This document shows positions 12,001 through 21,412 of a DNA stretch of 64,000 nt, in pieces (the stretch's first letter is position 1; every line of letters starts with the position of its first letter). The position numbers were made by a program, and so were the translations under genes. The notes beneath the pieces were generated by a model. It was not told the origin of the DNA. It ran no database searches and saw nothing but the letters and a program-made list of their open reading frames with translations. Source of the DNA: Auricularia sp. M13 (Eukaryota > Basidiomycota > Agaricomycetes > Auriculariales > Auriculariaceae); the NCBI GenBank assembly GCA_037042915.1, contig CM073193.1, positions 7,564,001-7,628,000 of the forward strand, read 5' to 3'.

Positions 12001-12737
12001 ATAGCACACCCCTCTGCCGCCCACAGACTCGACGCGCGTAGCTGCGTTTTCCCTCCCGGATCCTGCTCCGTCTCCCACCACCCATATTCTGATCTCTCTC
12101 GCCATCCAACTTTACTTCTGTTGCACCATATCTCTTGTTGCCTTGCCCGCCCTGCATTTTACCATCGCCTTGCCTCGCCCAGCTTCTCTCTCCTCGCTTG
12201 CATCATCTCTGCTTGCCGCTTGCTGCTGTTTGCTGTCCCCCCATCCTCCTGCCCCGGCCCACCTTCCAGTGCGCCCCGCCGCGCTGCGTTATCCCGTCTG
12301 TCACCCGATTGTCCGGTCTCTACACTTGAAGCGTCCAGTCCTAGGCTCTTATACATGCTAACGGGAACGCGGCTGCCCGTGTGTGCGCGCCGGCATCCGT
12401 GGTGTCTCATGCTATGCATACTCTGCCCCCTCTGCCCCACGCTCATTGTCTCGAGTTTCCACATTTCGCATTGCGCAAACTGGCTTTTGGCTTATCCTGT
12501 GCGGTTTTGAAGCATTTCAGATTGAAGCCAGGTGGTGAACGCTGCAAGAGAAACCGCCATCTGGCATCGGCATTCAAAAATGAGAAATGTCTGTCCCTTG
12601 AACGTGGCGGCTGCCGGCCTCGATCTGGTTGTTCCCTCCGCGGCGGGCAGGCCGTAATATAATGGGCATGGATTATGGCACCAGCGCGCTGACTGAGGTT
12701 GCCCTCTGCCTTCGTCGTTTTGCCATCGATATCTGCG
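12001..12737. other. Intergenic, pyrimidine-rich
   Basis: Downstream of the phosphatase, 12110-12300 is strongly C/T-rich on the plus strand, which opens several long but low-complexity frames (Pro, Ser, Leu, Cys); none has motifs. The remainder is the promoter region of the GNAT gene. Nothing else supported. Confidence 0.45.
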
Positions 12738-13561
12738 ATGCCTCTGCCAGCGCCACTGTATATCATTGAGCGCGTCGAAACTCCCGAAGCGCTTCAGGAG
12801 CTGCTCGATCTCCGCGTTCTCGTGTACGCAAAGTTATTTGCGTTGCTGGATGGTTGAATAGAGCATGCCTTTTTTTTTTTTCGCAGGTTTGTAAAAGAGC
12901 AGGGCTTTGCGCTCGAGCTGGAGAAGGACGCGCACGATCAGCTCGACGAGACGACGGCGCACTTCGTCCTCCGCCTGCTCGAGCCGGGCCCAGGGCGCCC
13001 TGTTGTGGGCACCGTGCGCGTGCACCGCTATACTGAGGGGGCGTATAAGATCGGCCGCATATGCGTGCGTGCGGACTGGTGCGTATCGAATCATGGCCTG
13101 CTAGCGCTGCTTCCAGCTTAACTCAATTCTCCGTGGCACGGCCAGCCGCAAGTACGGCTTCGGGTCTGTACTTGTGCGGCGCGCTGAGCAGTGGGCCCTC
13201 GAAGACGCGCGCCGTGCCGCTGAGGCCGACCCGAACTCTGCTGGCGCGGTCAAGGTCACAGTGCGGGCGGTCATCGAATCGCAGGAGCAGGCGATGCCGT
13301 TCTATAATCGGTAAGATTTGCAAGATTAAGTAGATGCTATCGTGAGGATCTTGACCGTCCCTCACAGCCTGGGATATGAAGGCGAGGTTCGCGTGCTTTA
13401 TTGCAGTGCGCTCGTTTAGTACATGCTCACTGCTTGCGATCTAGGGAGAGATGTTCCTGGACGAGGTGAGCTGACTCTGGTCAGGTGGATGAATGAAGGC
13501 CGGCACTCAGCTTTCTTAGCACGTACTGCACCGCAAGATGGTCAAACAGCTCGAGGGTTAG
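12738..13561 (+). CDS. GNAT-family N-acetyltransferase
   Basis: Transfers an acetyl group from acetyl-CoA to an unidentified amine; cytosolic by lack of signals. Six short exons (12738-12823, 12887-13078, 13146-13310, 13368-13386, 13445-13465, 13520-13561) join in frame to about 174 residues. The protein opens MPLPAPLYIIERVETPEAL, continues LRVLVFVKEQGF (the IRxxVFVxEQG block of ElaA/YjcF-like GNATs), VVGTVRVHRYTEGAYKIGRICVRADCRKYGFGSVLV with the acetyl-CoA pyrophosphate loop R-K-Y-G-F-G, then AMPFYNRLGYEGEGEMFLDE and a C-terminal HVLHRKMVKQLEG. The FYxxLGY and final His-containing block fit the family. Introns are 63, 67, 57, 58 and 54 bases; exons 4 and 5 are only 19 and 21 bases. Confidence 0.9.
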
Positions 13562-13910
13562 CTTTCCTGGACGTGAGGTCGAATGAGAGTATGTACATAA
13601 GGAGACAGGCTGTGCTGAGTTGCTGGTCTGGTCGTGGTTCTTTGATATCGTCCCGAAGGAGATTTTGTCTATGTGAACCCCCACTATTTGGTTTCGCTGA
13701 CGCTTCATACCTACTGAACGCCATGTGGGATTGACTTACTTAGTACCGGAACTGTGTAGTAGTAGTAGTGTGTCTGCGCCGTCTGCGGTGCACAACGGAT
13801 GACGATGCCCGCATGCTAAACTTATCGCAGCACATGATAATGCTTCGTTGATCATCTCAACTATGGGCGCTCCGCTTGTTGTATTCCTTCCCCCTTCTAG
13901 TAGCTGTTGA
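13562..13910. other. Intergenic
   Basis: About 350 bases between two plus-strand genes. No coding or repeat signal beyond a small TAGTAGTAG run near 13759. Confidence 0.4.
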
Positions 13911-14843
13911 ATGCGCCGCAGTCGACTTGCTACTGCGTTGGTGGCGACGTCGGCGGTCACCGCGCGCCAGGTGTTCCTGGACGACGCGAATTCGCGCATC
14001 GTGTACAAAAATGGCGACGAGCGCCGGGACGGCGACGATTTCTACAACGTCTGGAGACTATTCCACGCCGATGGGAAGGAGCTGGACAGCGCATCCTTTC
14101 CGCCAGACGAAATCTATAACCAGACGCTGCATTCGACCGAGGGCCCAGACACCTCGTGCGAGCTGGTATTCCAGGGCGCGTCGCTAGCGGTGTTCGCCAT
14201 TCTGCAACCAGGCCAGCTAGGCTGCCTTGCCTTTGTATCTGTCGACGATGCAAAGGAGGAACTGGTCAATTTCACGTCGCCCAGCGCGGACAGTCTGCCT
14301 GGTGCGCGCATCTACTCCAAAGACGGACTGGACGCCGCAAAGAATCATACCTTCCGTCTGCGGTATGCTTTCAACGAAAGTCTGCAGGCACACCTCGCCG
14401 GTGCGCTTGCACTGGATTACTTCGTAATTGACGACGGCACGGACCTCGTTGGTAATACGGCATCTAGTACGGACCCAGGAACGTCGACCTCGCCCGCCTC
14501 AACTTCTAATCCCCATTCCCCTGGGTCGAGCTCGTCGCCGCCTTCGTCTGCCTCTACTCAGCAGGGGCCGGGTGGTGGTAATGGGACTGCGTTTAAGGAC
14601 AGCCCGGCCGCTATCTTTGGTGCTGTCGCGGGCTCGCTCGCGCTTGTGGCTCTCTGTGCGTTCCTTGGCTGGCGATGGTGGAAACGCCGGCGCGCGTCGC
14701 ATCTCTCGCCCTTCCCGCCTGCGCCCGCGTCCTTCGCCACGCCGAGCGTGGTCAGCGTGCAGCCCACTGGCAGCAGCCTCGGTAGCTCCCCACGCAACCC
14801 ATTCAGCGCACAAGCGCGACGCGCCGCCGCCGGCATACTCTGA
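13911..14843 (+). CDS. Single-pass membrane protein with signal peptide and Ser-rich stem
   Basis: Intronless frame of 310 residues from ATG 13911. Residues 1-20 (MRRSRLATALVATSAVTARQ) look like a signal peptide. An extracellular domain of about 170 residues with N-glycosylation sites (NQT, NFT, NHT, NES) follows, then a Ser/Thr/Pro/Gly linker, one transmembrane helix (AAIFGAVAGSLALVALCAFLGW) started by Asp-Ser-Pro and closed by WWKRRRASH, and a Pro/Ser-rich cytoplasmic tail. This architecture is common in basidiomycete surface proteins that resemble cell-wall sensors, but no named domain is recognised in the ectodomain. Topology is inferred as outside N-terminus, inside tail. Confidence 0.75.
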   Translation: MRRSRLATALVATSAVTARQVFLDDANSRIVYKNGDERRDGDDFYNVWRLFHADGKELDSASFPPDEIYNQTLHSTEGPDTSCELVFQGASLAVFAILQPGQLGCLAFVSVDDAKEELVNFTSPSADSLPGARIYSKDGLDAAKNHTFRLRYAFNESLQAHLAGALALDYFVIDDGTDLVGNTASSTDPGTSTSPASTSNPHSPGSSSSPPSSASTQQGPGGGNGTAFKDSPAAIFGAVAGSLALVALCAFLGWRWWKRRRASHLSPFPPAPASFATPSVVSVQPTGSSLGSSPRNPFSAQARRAAAGIL

Positions 14844-15482
14844 AGGCGGGTTTACCTAGGACGCTCCCTTACTGCTGTAGGCTGGCTCAATCAGATGTCT
14901 GTCGTTACGACCTTCGCATGCTGGAATTAATATGTGATACCTTCCTCTTCGTCGACTGCGTGTTTTCCACACACATTGGTACTGCTTCGTGGTTCTAAGG
15001 AAAGGACATACATTCCTCCACTTCGAGTCGCGGCGGACTCTGTGTCAAGGCTTGCCATATTGACATGCCTCACCAATTTAGGAAGTTTGCACTCTGTAAA
15101 TTGACGCTGGGCATGCTCAGCACGACCGGAGGTTTCTCGGACTTCGTTAACCACGAAGGCAGAGGGTTACGCGGGTCTTTTCATCTAAATTGAGCATGTC
15201 CGAGTCGTCTGACTTTCGGCTCCTCGATCACTGATGTTTTCCTCGCAGGGACAGCGCCGTGCAGTTCATCTCACCGCAAGCACACTAAGTATGTTCCTCG
15301 CCACTCTGCGATACAACGGGCCCAGCTGACGCGCAACTCACGAGAAGGCGTGGCCAGCCGTTGGAGATGGCCGGCAGTCGGCGACGCAAGAGATACCGGG
15401 TCCACTTCCCTTTCCAGCAAACCCTTCTGGGGGGAGCATTACGGCTTTTAAGCTCCATTCCACCTCCTTGTCATCGTTCATC
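14844..15482. other. Intergenic
   Basis: About 640 bases with only short frames. It contains the promoter of the transporter gene. No repeats or RNA genes recognised. Confidence 0.4.
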
Positions 15483-17822
15483 ATGCTGTCGTCGCCACCG
15501 TATGAGCCGCGGCACCCCGACCGCGCATCTGCGGCGCGGCCGCTCCCAACCCTGGCGCAGCGAGATTCGGATCTTAGCTCCCAATGCAAGGCGTTCCCCG
15601 CGCTTGACGATATTGAACCCGCGAAGATCGAGGCCTCTCAAGGATCGAATGGCACCCCTTCATCCGTCATCACCGTTTATGCTGAGCAAGGAGAAGAGCG
15701 CGTCTCCTGGATGTTATGGTCCCTCGTGCTGTGTACTGCTTTGTCTGGAATTCTCGTTGGTGGGAAGCTTTGGTCATTTGTGGAGACCGCACTCACACGT
15801 CACAACAGGATATGACACAGGCGTGATAACAGACGCTCTCGAACACATAGGAATAGATATGAAAATGGGGACACAGTTGAGTGTATCACAGCGGGTGAGC
15901 GCTCGACGGTAGTATTCTCTTCTAAAGAGGTTGAACTCACTCGGCCAGGAACTGGTAATATCCTCGGCAATTCTGGGCTCGCTCATTGGCGCACTCTTCA
16001 CCGGCTTATTTGAGTCCAAAAAGGCATTGCTGGGGATTGCAGACTTCGTGTTTATCGCCGGCGCGATCACGCAGGCCATGGCAGGAACCGTCTGGTCGCT
16101 TGTCGGTGGGCGCTTCGTCGTTGGCCTAGCCATAGGGATTTCGTTCTGCGTTGCTCCGACGTACATACAGGAACTCGCGCCGACTCAGCTGAGAGGGAGG
16201 CTGGTGCGTAGGATTGACGCGACTTCCTGGGGTTTGCACGACCGCTCATTCCGCCAACCTTCAGGCTCTTTTTATTATTGCCTCAGTCAGCGTTGGCCAG
16301 CTCCTCGGTTTGGCGTCTCAGCAGGGCTCGATAGGGTTTCCCATGGTTGGAGATGGCTCTTCGGTCTCGGAGCCGTGCCAGCTGCTATTCAGTTATATTT
16401 TCTTGCCTATCTCCCAGAGCCTCGTACGTGATACCCACCACATGAGTCTTCTCTAATGAATTGCTAGCACGGCACCTGATTCGAAGAGGTGAAATCGCGT
16501 CAGCTGAAACCGTCATTGCGCGTCTGCACCCCGATTGCAGCGCGGATGAGATTCTGTTGAAGGTTCGTCCAAAGAAGCTTGAAAATAAACGCTGTGGCCC
16601 ATGATGCGGTTTAGGTCAAGGCTATTCAAGCCTCCTGTGAACATGAGGAACGCGTGGAACCAGGGTCGTTATGGTCTCGCATTTGTTTGCTTGCGACGAT
16701 TGCCTCTAACCGAAGGGCATTGAGTGCGTACCCAATTGTGTTCTCTCATAGTAACAACCCTTGCCTCACCATTCAAACAGCCGTTGCTTGTGGTCTACAA
16801 GCTTTACAACAACTCTGCGGATTCAACTCCTTTGTATGCAAATAGTTGCAGCCCTGAGGGAAGAAGCTCACAAGCACACCGCGCTTATAGATGTACTACG
16901 GGTAAAGAAGACGGCTACGGAAAAATACCCAGCATCTCACAATCCTCTAGATCGGCGCTGTTTGAGGCTGTAGGGCTCTCCACCCCTGCCTATGTGGGCC
17001 TCGTGATCTCAGGGACGAGTCTCCTCTTCACACTCCTCGCCATGCGCTTCATCGATAGCTTCGGGAGAAGGCGCATTCTGCTGTGGTCAGTCCCGGTCAT
17101 GTGCCTCGGGCTCGTCCTTGCAGCGGTGGCGTTTCATTGTACGTTCAAAATACCATTGGCTCTTGGCAGCTCGGACGAGGCTAAAGCTTTCTACGTAGTC
17201 TTGAAAGCACAAGTCTTCCTGATTAACGGAACTGACTGGTACCCGCCGGCTTGGTCGGGTACGGTCCTGCTGGCGATGCTCATGTATATCGCGGCATATG
17301 CTGTAGGGCTGGGAAATATCCCTTGGCAGCAGGGCGAATTGTTCCACAACGAAGGTATGCACGTGACAAGATAGATGTTACCCCACATTTCTCAGCGAAT
17401 TCGAATCCAGTGCGGGGACCGGGCGTGGCGATCGCATCTGCGACAAACTGGGCGGCCAGTCTTCTCGTTGGTGCCAGTCCGTCATCCGTCACCTCATGAT
17501 GCGAGGATAGAACTCATGTGCCTTGCTTTCCAGCATATGTGCCCTTGAATCGAGCCATCTCGGCATCTGGCACCTATGCAATTTACGCAGGCGAGTAGTC
17601 ATGCATAAGCGGCGGCGAGGCATGCTAACGTCGAACGTAGGTGTTGTCGTCCCGGGATACATTTTCTGCGGCCTCTGCTACCCGGAGACCGCCGGGCTCA
17701 GTCTGGAAGAAGTACAGCGCGTGTTCCAGGACGACTTCGGAGTGCTGGTGGCGGCGCGGTTGCGAGAGGAAAAACGGACGCTGCACGCCATGGCTTGCAA
17801 TGAACGCCATAGGGCGGTGTAA
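15483..17822 (+). CDS. MFS sugar/myo-inositol transporter (probable frame break)
   Basis: Major-facilitator proton symporter of the sugar-transporter family, closest in motifs to yeast Itr1/Itr2 myo-inositol transporters; plasma membrane. True ATG at 15483. Recognisable blocks in order: GYDTGVITDAL (TM1), GGRFVVGLAIGISFCVAPTYIQELAP, QLRGRL, SHGWRWLFGLGAVPAAIQL, LPEPRHLIRRGE, VACGLQALQQLCGFNSF, MYYGSALFEAVGL, RFIDSFGRRRILL, AVGLGNIPWQQGELF, ASATNWAASLL and YPETAGLSLEEVQ. There are at least ten introns, one creating an 11-base exon (16891-16901) that supplies the MYY residues. The intron after TYAIYAG begins with GC (about 17591). Near 16310 the frame shifts by one base between GQLLG and VSAGLDRVSHGWRW, and the stretch after ATNWAASLLVGA is also unclear, so this may be a decaying gene or contain sequence error. 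Confidence 0.8.
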
Positions 17823-17898
17823 TTGGTTAATCTATAATGTACTTTTATCAGATTCACATCTGGCACCCGAATAGAATGTCCCGTCTCAAACGAAAGGA
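17823..17898. other. Convergent gene junction
   Basis: Only 76 bases separate the stop of the transporter from the stop of NAF1 on the opposite strand, so the two 3' untranslated regions almost certainly overlap. An AATAGA-type signal occurs at 17869. Confidence 0.4.
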
Positions 17899-20084
17899 TT
17901 ATCCGCTGCCATGCTCGGGATTTGTGGGAGGCTGCGCGGGCGCTTGCTGCACAAACGCACTTCCCACAGCGGGTTGCGGGGCCTGCGCGGCCTGGAAGGG
18001 TCCAGGAGGTGCTCCAGAAAACCCGTGCGGTGCGGCGGTGGCGAAGTTCTGCGGGGCGCCGCCGTAAGCCATCGGCGGCGGTTGCTGGAACCCATATTGT
18101 GCTGCAAATCGAGGGTTGATATGAGGCGCCACGAAAGGGTACGGCTGCTGGTGTTGCGGGTTGAAAGCATACTGAGCCGGTGGAGCGTGCTGGGTGGGTA
18201 AAAACCCGTCAGCGGTGCTGCAGGGTTGTACGCAGGGCTGTATGGGGCGTTATTGAACACCGGCCTGGACGCGGGCAGCGAAGGGTTGAACTCGGATCCC
18301 CAATGGCCTGTGGCATTCGCGATGGCCAGGGCTATCGCATCTGGCGCCCGCGGCGTGCGCTGTTGGGGTTCCGCGTGGCCGGGTGGTCGTCGGGCATAAG
18401 GTGCATGTTGCTCGCGATTATTTTGTCGTGCGGCACCCCGGCCTCGTCCGCGGGCAAAGTCGCCCCCGCCCCGACCGCGTCCGCGCCCGCGGCCTCGTCC
18501 TCTGCCTCGGCTTTGGTCGGGTTCCGGGCGCAGTGATAATAACGGACGGTCATCGTCGCGTAACGACGACAGGTCCGGTTCCACGATAGCATATGGGTCA
18601 TCGTCGTAGGGTAAGGGTTGCGCCCTCGAAGGTTCTGCCTGTTCCTGGTCTGCGCTAGCAGAAGCTCCAGGGCGAATGGATTGCTGGTCTCGCCGCCTGC
18701 GTCCGCGTGAGTGTCAGGCCCGTTGGAGGAAGACCGCATACCCACCGACCAGCCTTGATAGCGCGGCGATGCGCCGCTTCCTGCTCGTCGTCAGAGAATT
18801 CCAGCTCGTCATCGCCGGGTTCTTCATCGTAATAGTTGCTGGCGTCACTGCCCTTCGCATGCAGCGCTTTGGGCTCCACGTAGTAGCTTCGGCGCGGGAC
18901 ATGATACACCGCGCGTGCCACCGTCACCTTGTTGAGGTCCACCGACTTGGAATCCGGAAAGCGTACGGAATACAGTGGTTGTTTGAGCGGGCCGAATGTT
19001 TCGAAGACCTGAAGTTTGTGGGTCGAGTGAGCGCTGACGTCTAGCGCGAGGAGGTAACAACAGTAACACCCAACACACCTGACCGAGAACCTTGCGATCC
19101 TCGAACACAAGCAGCGTGTCCGTATCTAGAACCGCGCCGAGTGCGTCAAAGTCGGACCGTGGAATGCCCTTGATGACGACGACCGAGTCGATGACACTCA
19201 TGACCTCGCCGATGCGCACGAGCTCCTCGTCAGGCCCCACTTCGGAAATGTCTGGCATTTTGACGGTGGGCTGGGTGATCTCGTGAGCAGTTGCCGCGGC
19301 CGCGAGTCCTGCAGTCGGCTCGTCTTCATCGTCCGACTGCGGGGGCGGACGCCGTTGGTTCTGACGCTGGGGAACGACGGAAAGATCGCTGCTACTGTCT
19401 GAATCGGATGAAGATGAATCAGAATCGACTGAACGGTGTACGTCGCCGTCGGGTACGGTGCTGGCACTGCTGCCACGACATTTTAGGTCGCAATTTGCCT
19501 AGACGCATTGTAAACACGTACTCGCTGTCACTATTATCGTCTGCGTCGTTCGGAAGGCTACTCTGACCGGGCAGCGCTGTAGAAACAGAGACAGGTTGAC
19601 CTGCGCCGGTCGCAACAGAACTTGGGTTGCTGGAAGAAACAATTTCCAGAATGAGCGATATATCGGCGGGCGTGTCGGTAGAAGATACGTCGGGAGCGCT
19701 GCCTTTATCTGGAACAGAGGAGCCATCCAAGCTGGGGGACTGGGCGGCATCGACGGTGGCTTCGCTGGATGCAAGTGGTTCTGCCTTTACAATACTAGGA
19801 ACGCCTGCAATGGCAGGAATTCCAAGCCCTGGGATCGAATCCGGCAAAGTCGTGTCCATAGACTCCTCAGTCTTCGCGACGCGCAGGGCTGTGCGAGGCG
19901 ACGAGCCGGTCAAGGGAGCGGTCGGTGCGTCAGTCGTGACTGCAACGTCGGGCCCAGTCTTCGGAGGCTCAGCACGCTGGGCCTGGGCCACATTGGCGTC
20001 CTGTGCGTCAGCGGGCGGTGGTGGAAGGCCGTTTGGATCATGTCTGGACTCGGGCGCGACGTCGGAAAAGTTCTGGTCAGCCAT
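17899..20084 (-). CDS. NAF1: H/ACA snoRNP assembly factor Naf1
   Basis: Nuclear assembly factor that binds dyskerin/Cbf5 and is later replaced by Gar1 during H/ACA snoRNP maturation. ATG at 20084. Exons: 20084-19522 (long disordered acidic/Pro region), 19469-19079, 19008-18746, 18696 to about 17899; phases agree at all three junctions. The Gar1-like core is clear: PDEELVRIGEVMSVIDSVVVIKG, LDTDTLLVFEDRKVLGQ, VFETFGPLKQPLYSVRF, then RAVYHVPRRSYYV and the Naf1 signature GSDASNYYDEEP. The C-terminus has an RG-rich box (RGRGRGRGRGRGRGGGDF) and a Pro/Gln/Ala tail. Around 18205 the frame changes by one base at a TTTTT run; the tail resumes as QYAFNPQHQQPYPFVAPH in another frame, and no intron that fits the phase is convincing. 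The core is intact. Confidence 0.92.
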
Positions 20085-20871
20085 CCCGAATCGGAGGCAA
20101 ATGCAGCTCAAATCGCTCAGCGAACTATTTTACGACCGAGGCCGCGGAGCGCTGTATTCAGTGGCATCCCAATGTCAAGACGGAAACTGTACAAACTTTA
20201 CAGTTCTGGACCTTTGTGTGTGGCGGCTGTCAGTGCTTGGTCAACATTGGCCAGCCCTGAAATAGTGACCGTTCAAACAACATGACAGAAGTTACCTCCG
20301 GACATCGACAGCGAGCCTTTTGTCTTTCGACTGGACGGGCTCTAGCAGCTCGGTCAAAGCAGTGCTTTGAGAATCGCACGTGAGTTGCCGCTGGATCTCG
20401 GAAGGTATCACAGGTCACCCGTTCTGCGTCCGCCCTGGTGAAAAGATGCACACCACGAGAATTTAGATTCGAGTCACACCATGCGAGGTATTTACAATTG
20501 AGCACCGGAAAGTTGACACCGCAAGCAAACTCTACGCCGACCCTGCGCGACAATGCAAGGCTCGACTGGCCAACTTGCGTGCATGCACAGAGGGGGCGCG
20601 TGGGGGTATGTATCACCAAGGAGGCGGCCCCCGCGTCGCACTCACACTGAGGCACAGCAGCGGGCAGAGATCCACTGGACAAAGGGAGAGACACCGTAGG
20701 AAGATCCACCGCGAGCTCCAGATATCGTTACACCGGCCGAGGCACTGCTAAACTGCACATCAAGGGTCGCGGTTAATCCACACAATCCTTGGAACGGAGG
20801 ATGACCGTGAACGTACGCGCTCGCCGTTTTGTCACCAGAGAAAGAGAAAAAATGCCAGATTTTTGGGGGGG
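20085..20871. other. Intergenic
   Basis: About 790 bases. A 159-codon minus-strand frame (20230-20709) is Cys- and Arg-rich with no motif and no conserved splice structure; I treat it as chance. A run of Gs occurs near 20866. Confidence 0.4.
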
Positions 20872-21412
20872 CTATGAGTCCGTCGAGCTTCGCGCAGCAC
20901 GGAGCAGCGCCTGGGCGCGTTCTTGCATGTCCTGGCGCAGTTGATCTTCGACCTGCTGGCGGCGCCGTTCCTCGGCCTGTTGTTCGCGCAGTTTTTCCTC
21001 CTCAATGGCGCGCCAGTGTCTGTGCATTATCATGATTACGATCGGGTCCGAGGACGGGCATGCTTCTCGAAACAACGCACTGGAAAACATGGTCTTCTGC
21101 TTCGCGATAGTCGAGGAATTCGCGGCGACAGGCCTTGCAGCACCAGATGCGCTTGTCGCGGCACTGGGCGTGGTGGGCCTGGACGACTGCGTACGACGGG
21201 TGGCTGAAGCGGCCGCAAGCTGCCGCGTCCGAAAGAGTGGCGTCAGACAGGGCAAACAAACAGCGAATCAGGTCGGAGCCGCACTCAGACAAAAGTATTC
21301 GTCGGGCTCGGTCGTGCTGGGCGGGTACGGCTGTGGAGGGCGTGAGACAAGGGTCGTAGGGGGGGGGCGCGGGGCGCGGGGCGGGCAGACAGACCAGCGT
21401 GCTCGAGGACAT
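20872..21412 (-). CDS. Small C2H2 zinc-finger protein with C-terminal coiled coil
   Basis: Two exons: 21412-21081 and 21019-20872, with a 61-base intron (GTGCGT donor, CACAG acceptor) in phase 2, giving about 159 residues. Near the exon junction lies WCCKACRREFLDYREAEDHVFQ followed by H from exon 2, which makes a classical C-x2-C-x12-H-x3-H finger; the last His exists only after splicing. A looser Cys/His group (AACGRFSHPSY, QAHHAQC) precedes it. Exon 2 is a charged amphipathic helix (AIEEEKLREQQAEERRRQQ) that should form a coiled coil, suggesting a dimeric nucleic-acid-binding or scaffold protein. The specific family is unknown. Confidence 0.7.

Noticed and set aside
18170-18260. Intron explaining the NAF1 C-terminal frame change
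   Set aside because: A 71-base GTGTTC...CCAG candidate fits the phase but would remove sequence that looks coding, and a 42-base candidate does not change frame; neither was adopted.
20230-20709. 159-codon minus-strand frame
   Set aside because: Cys/Arg-rich, no domain, no splice-consistent neighbours; composition fits chance.
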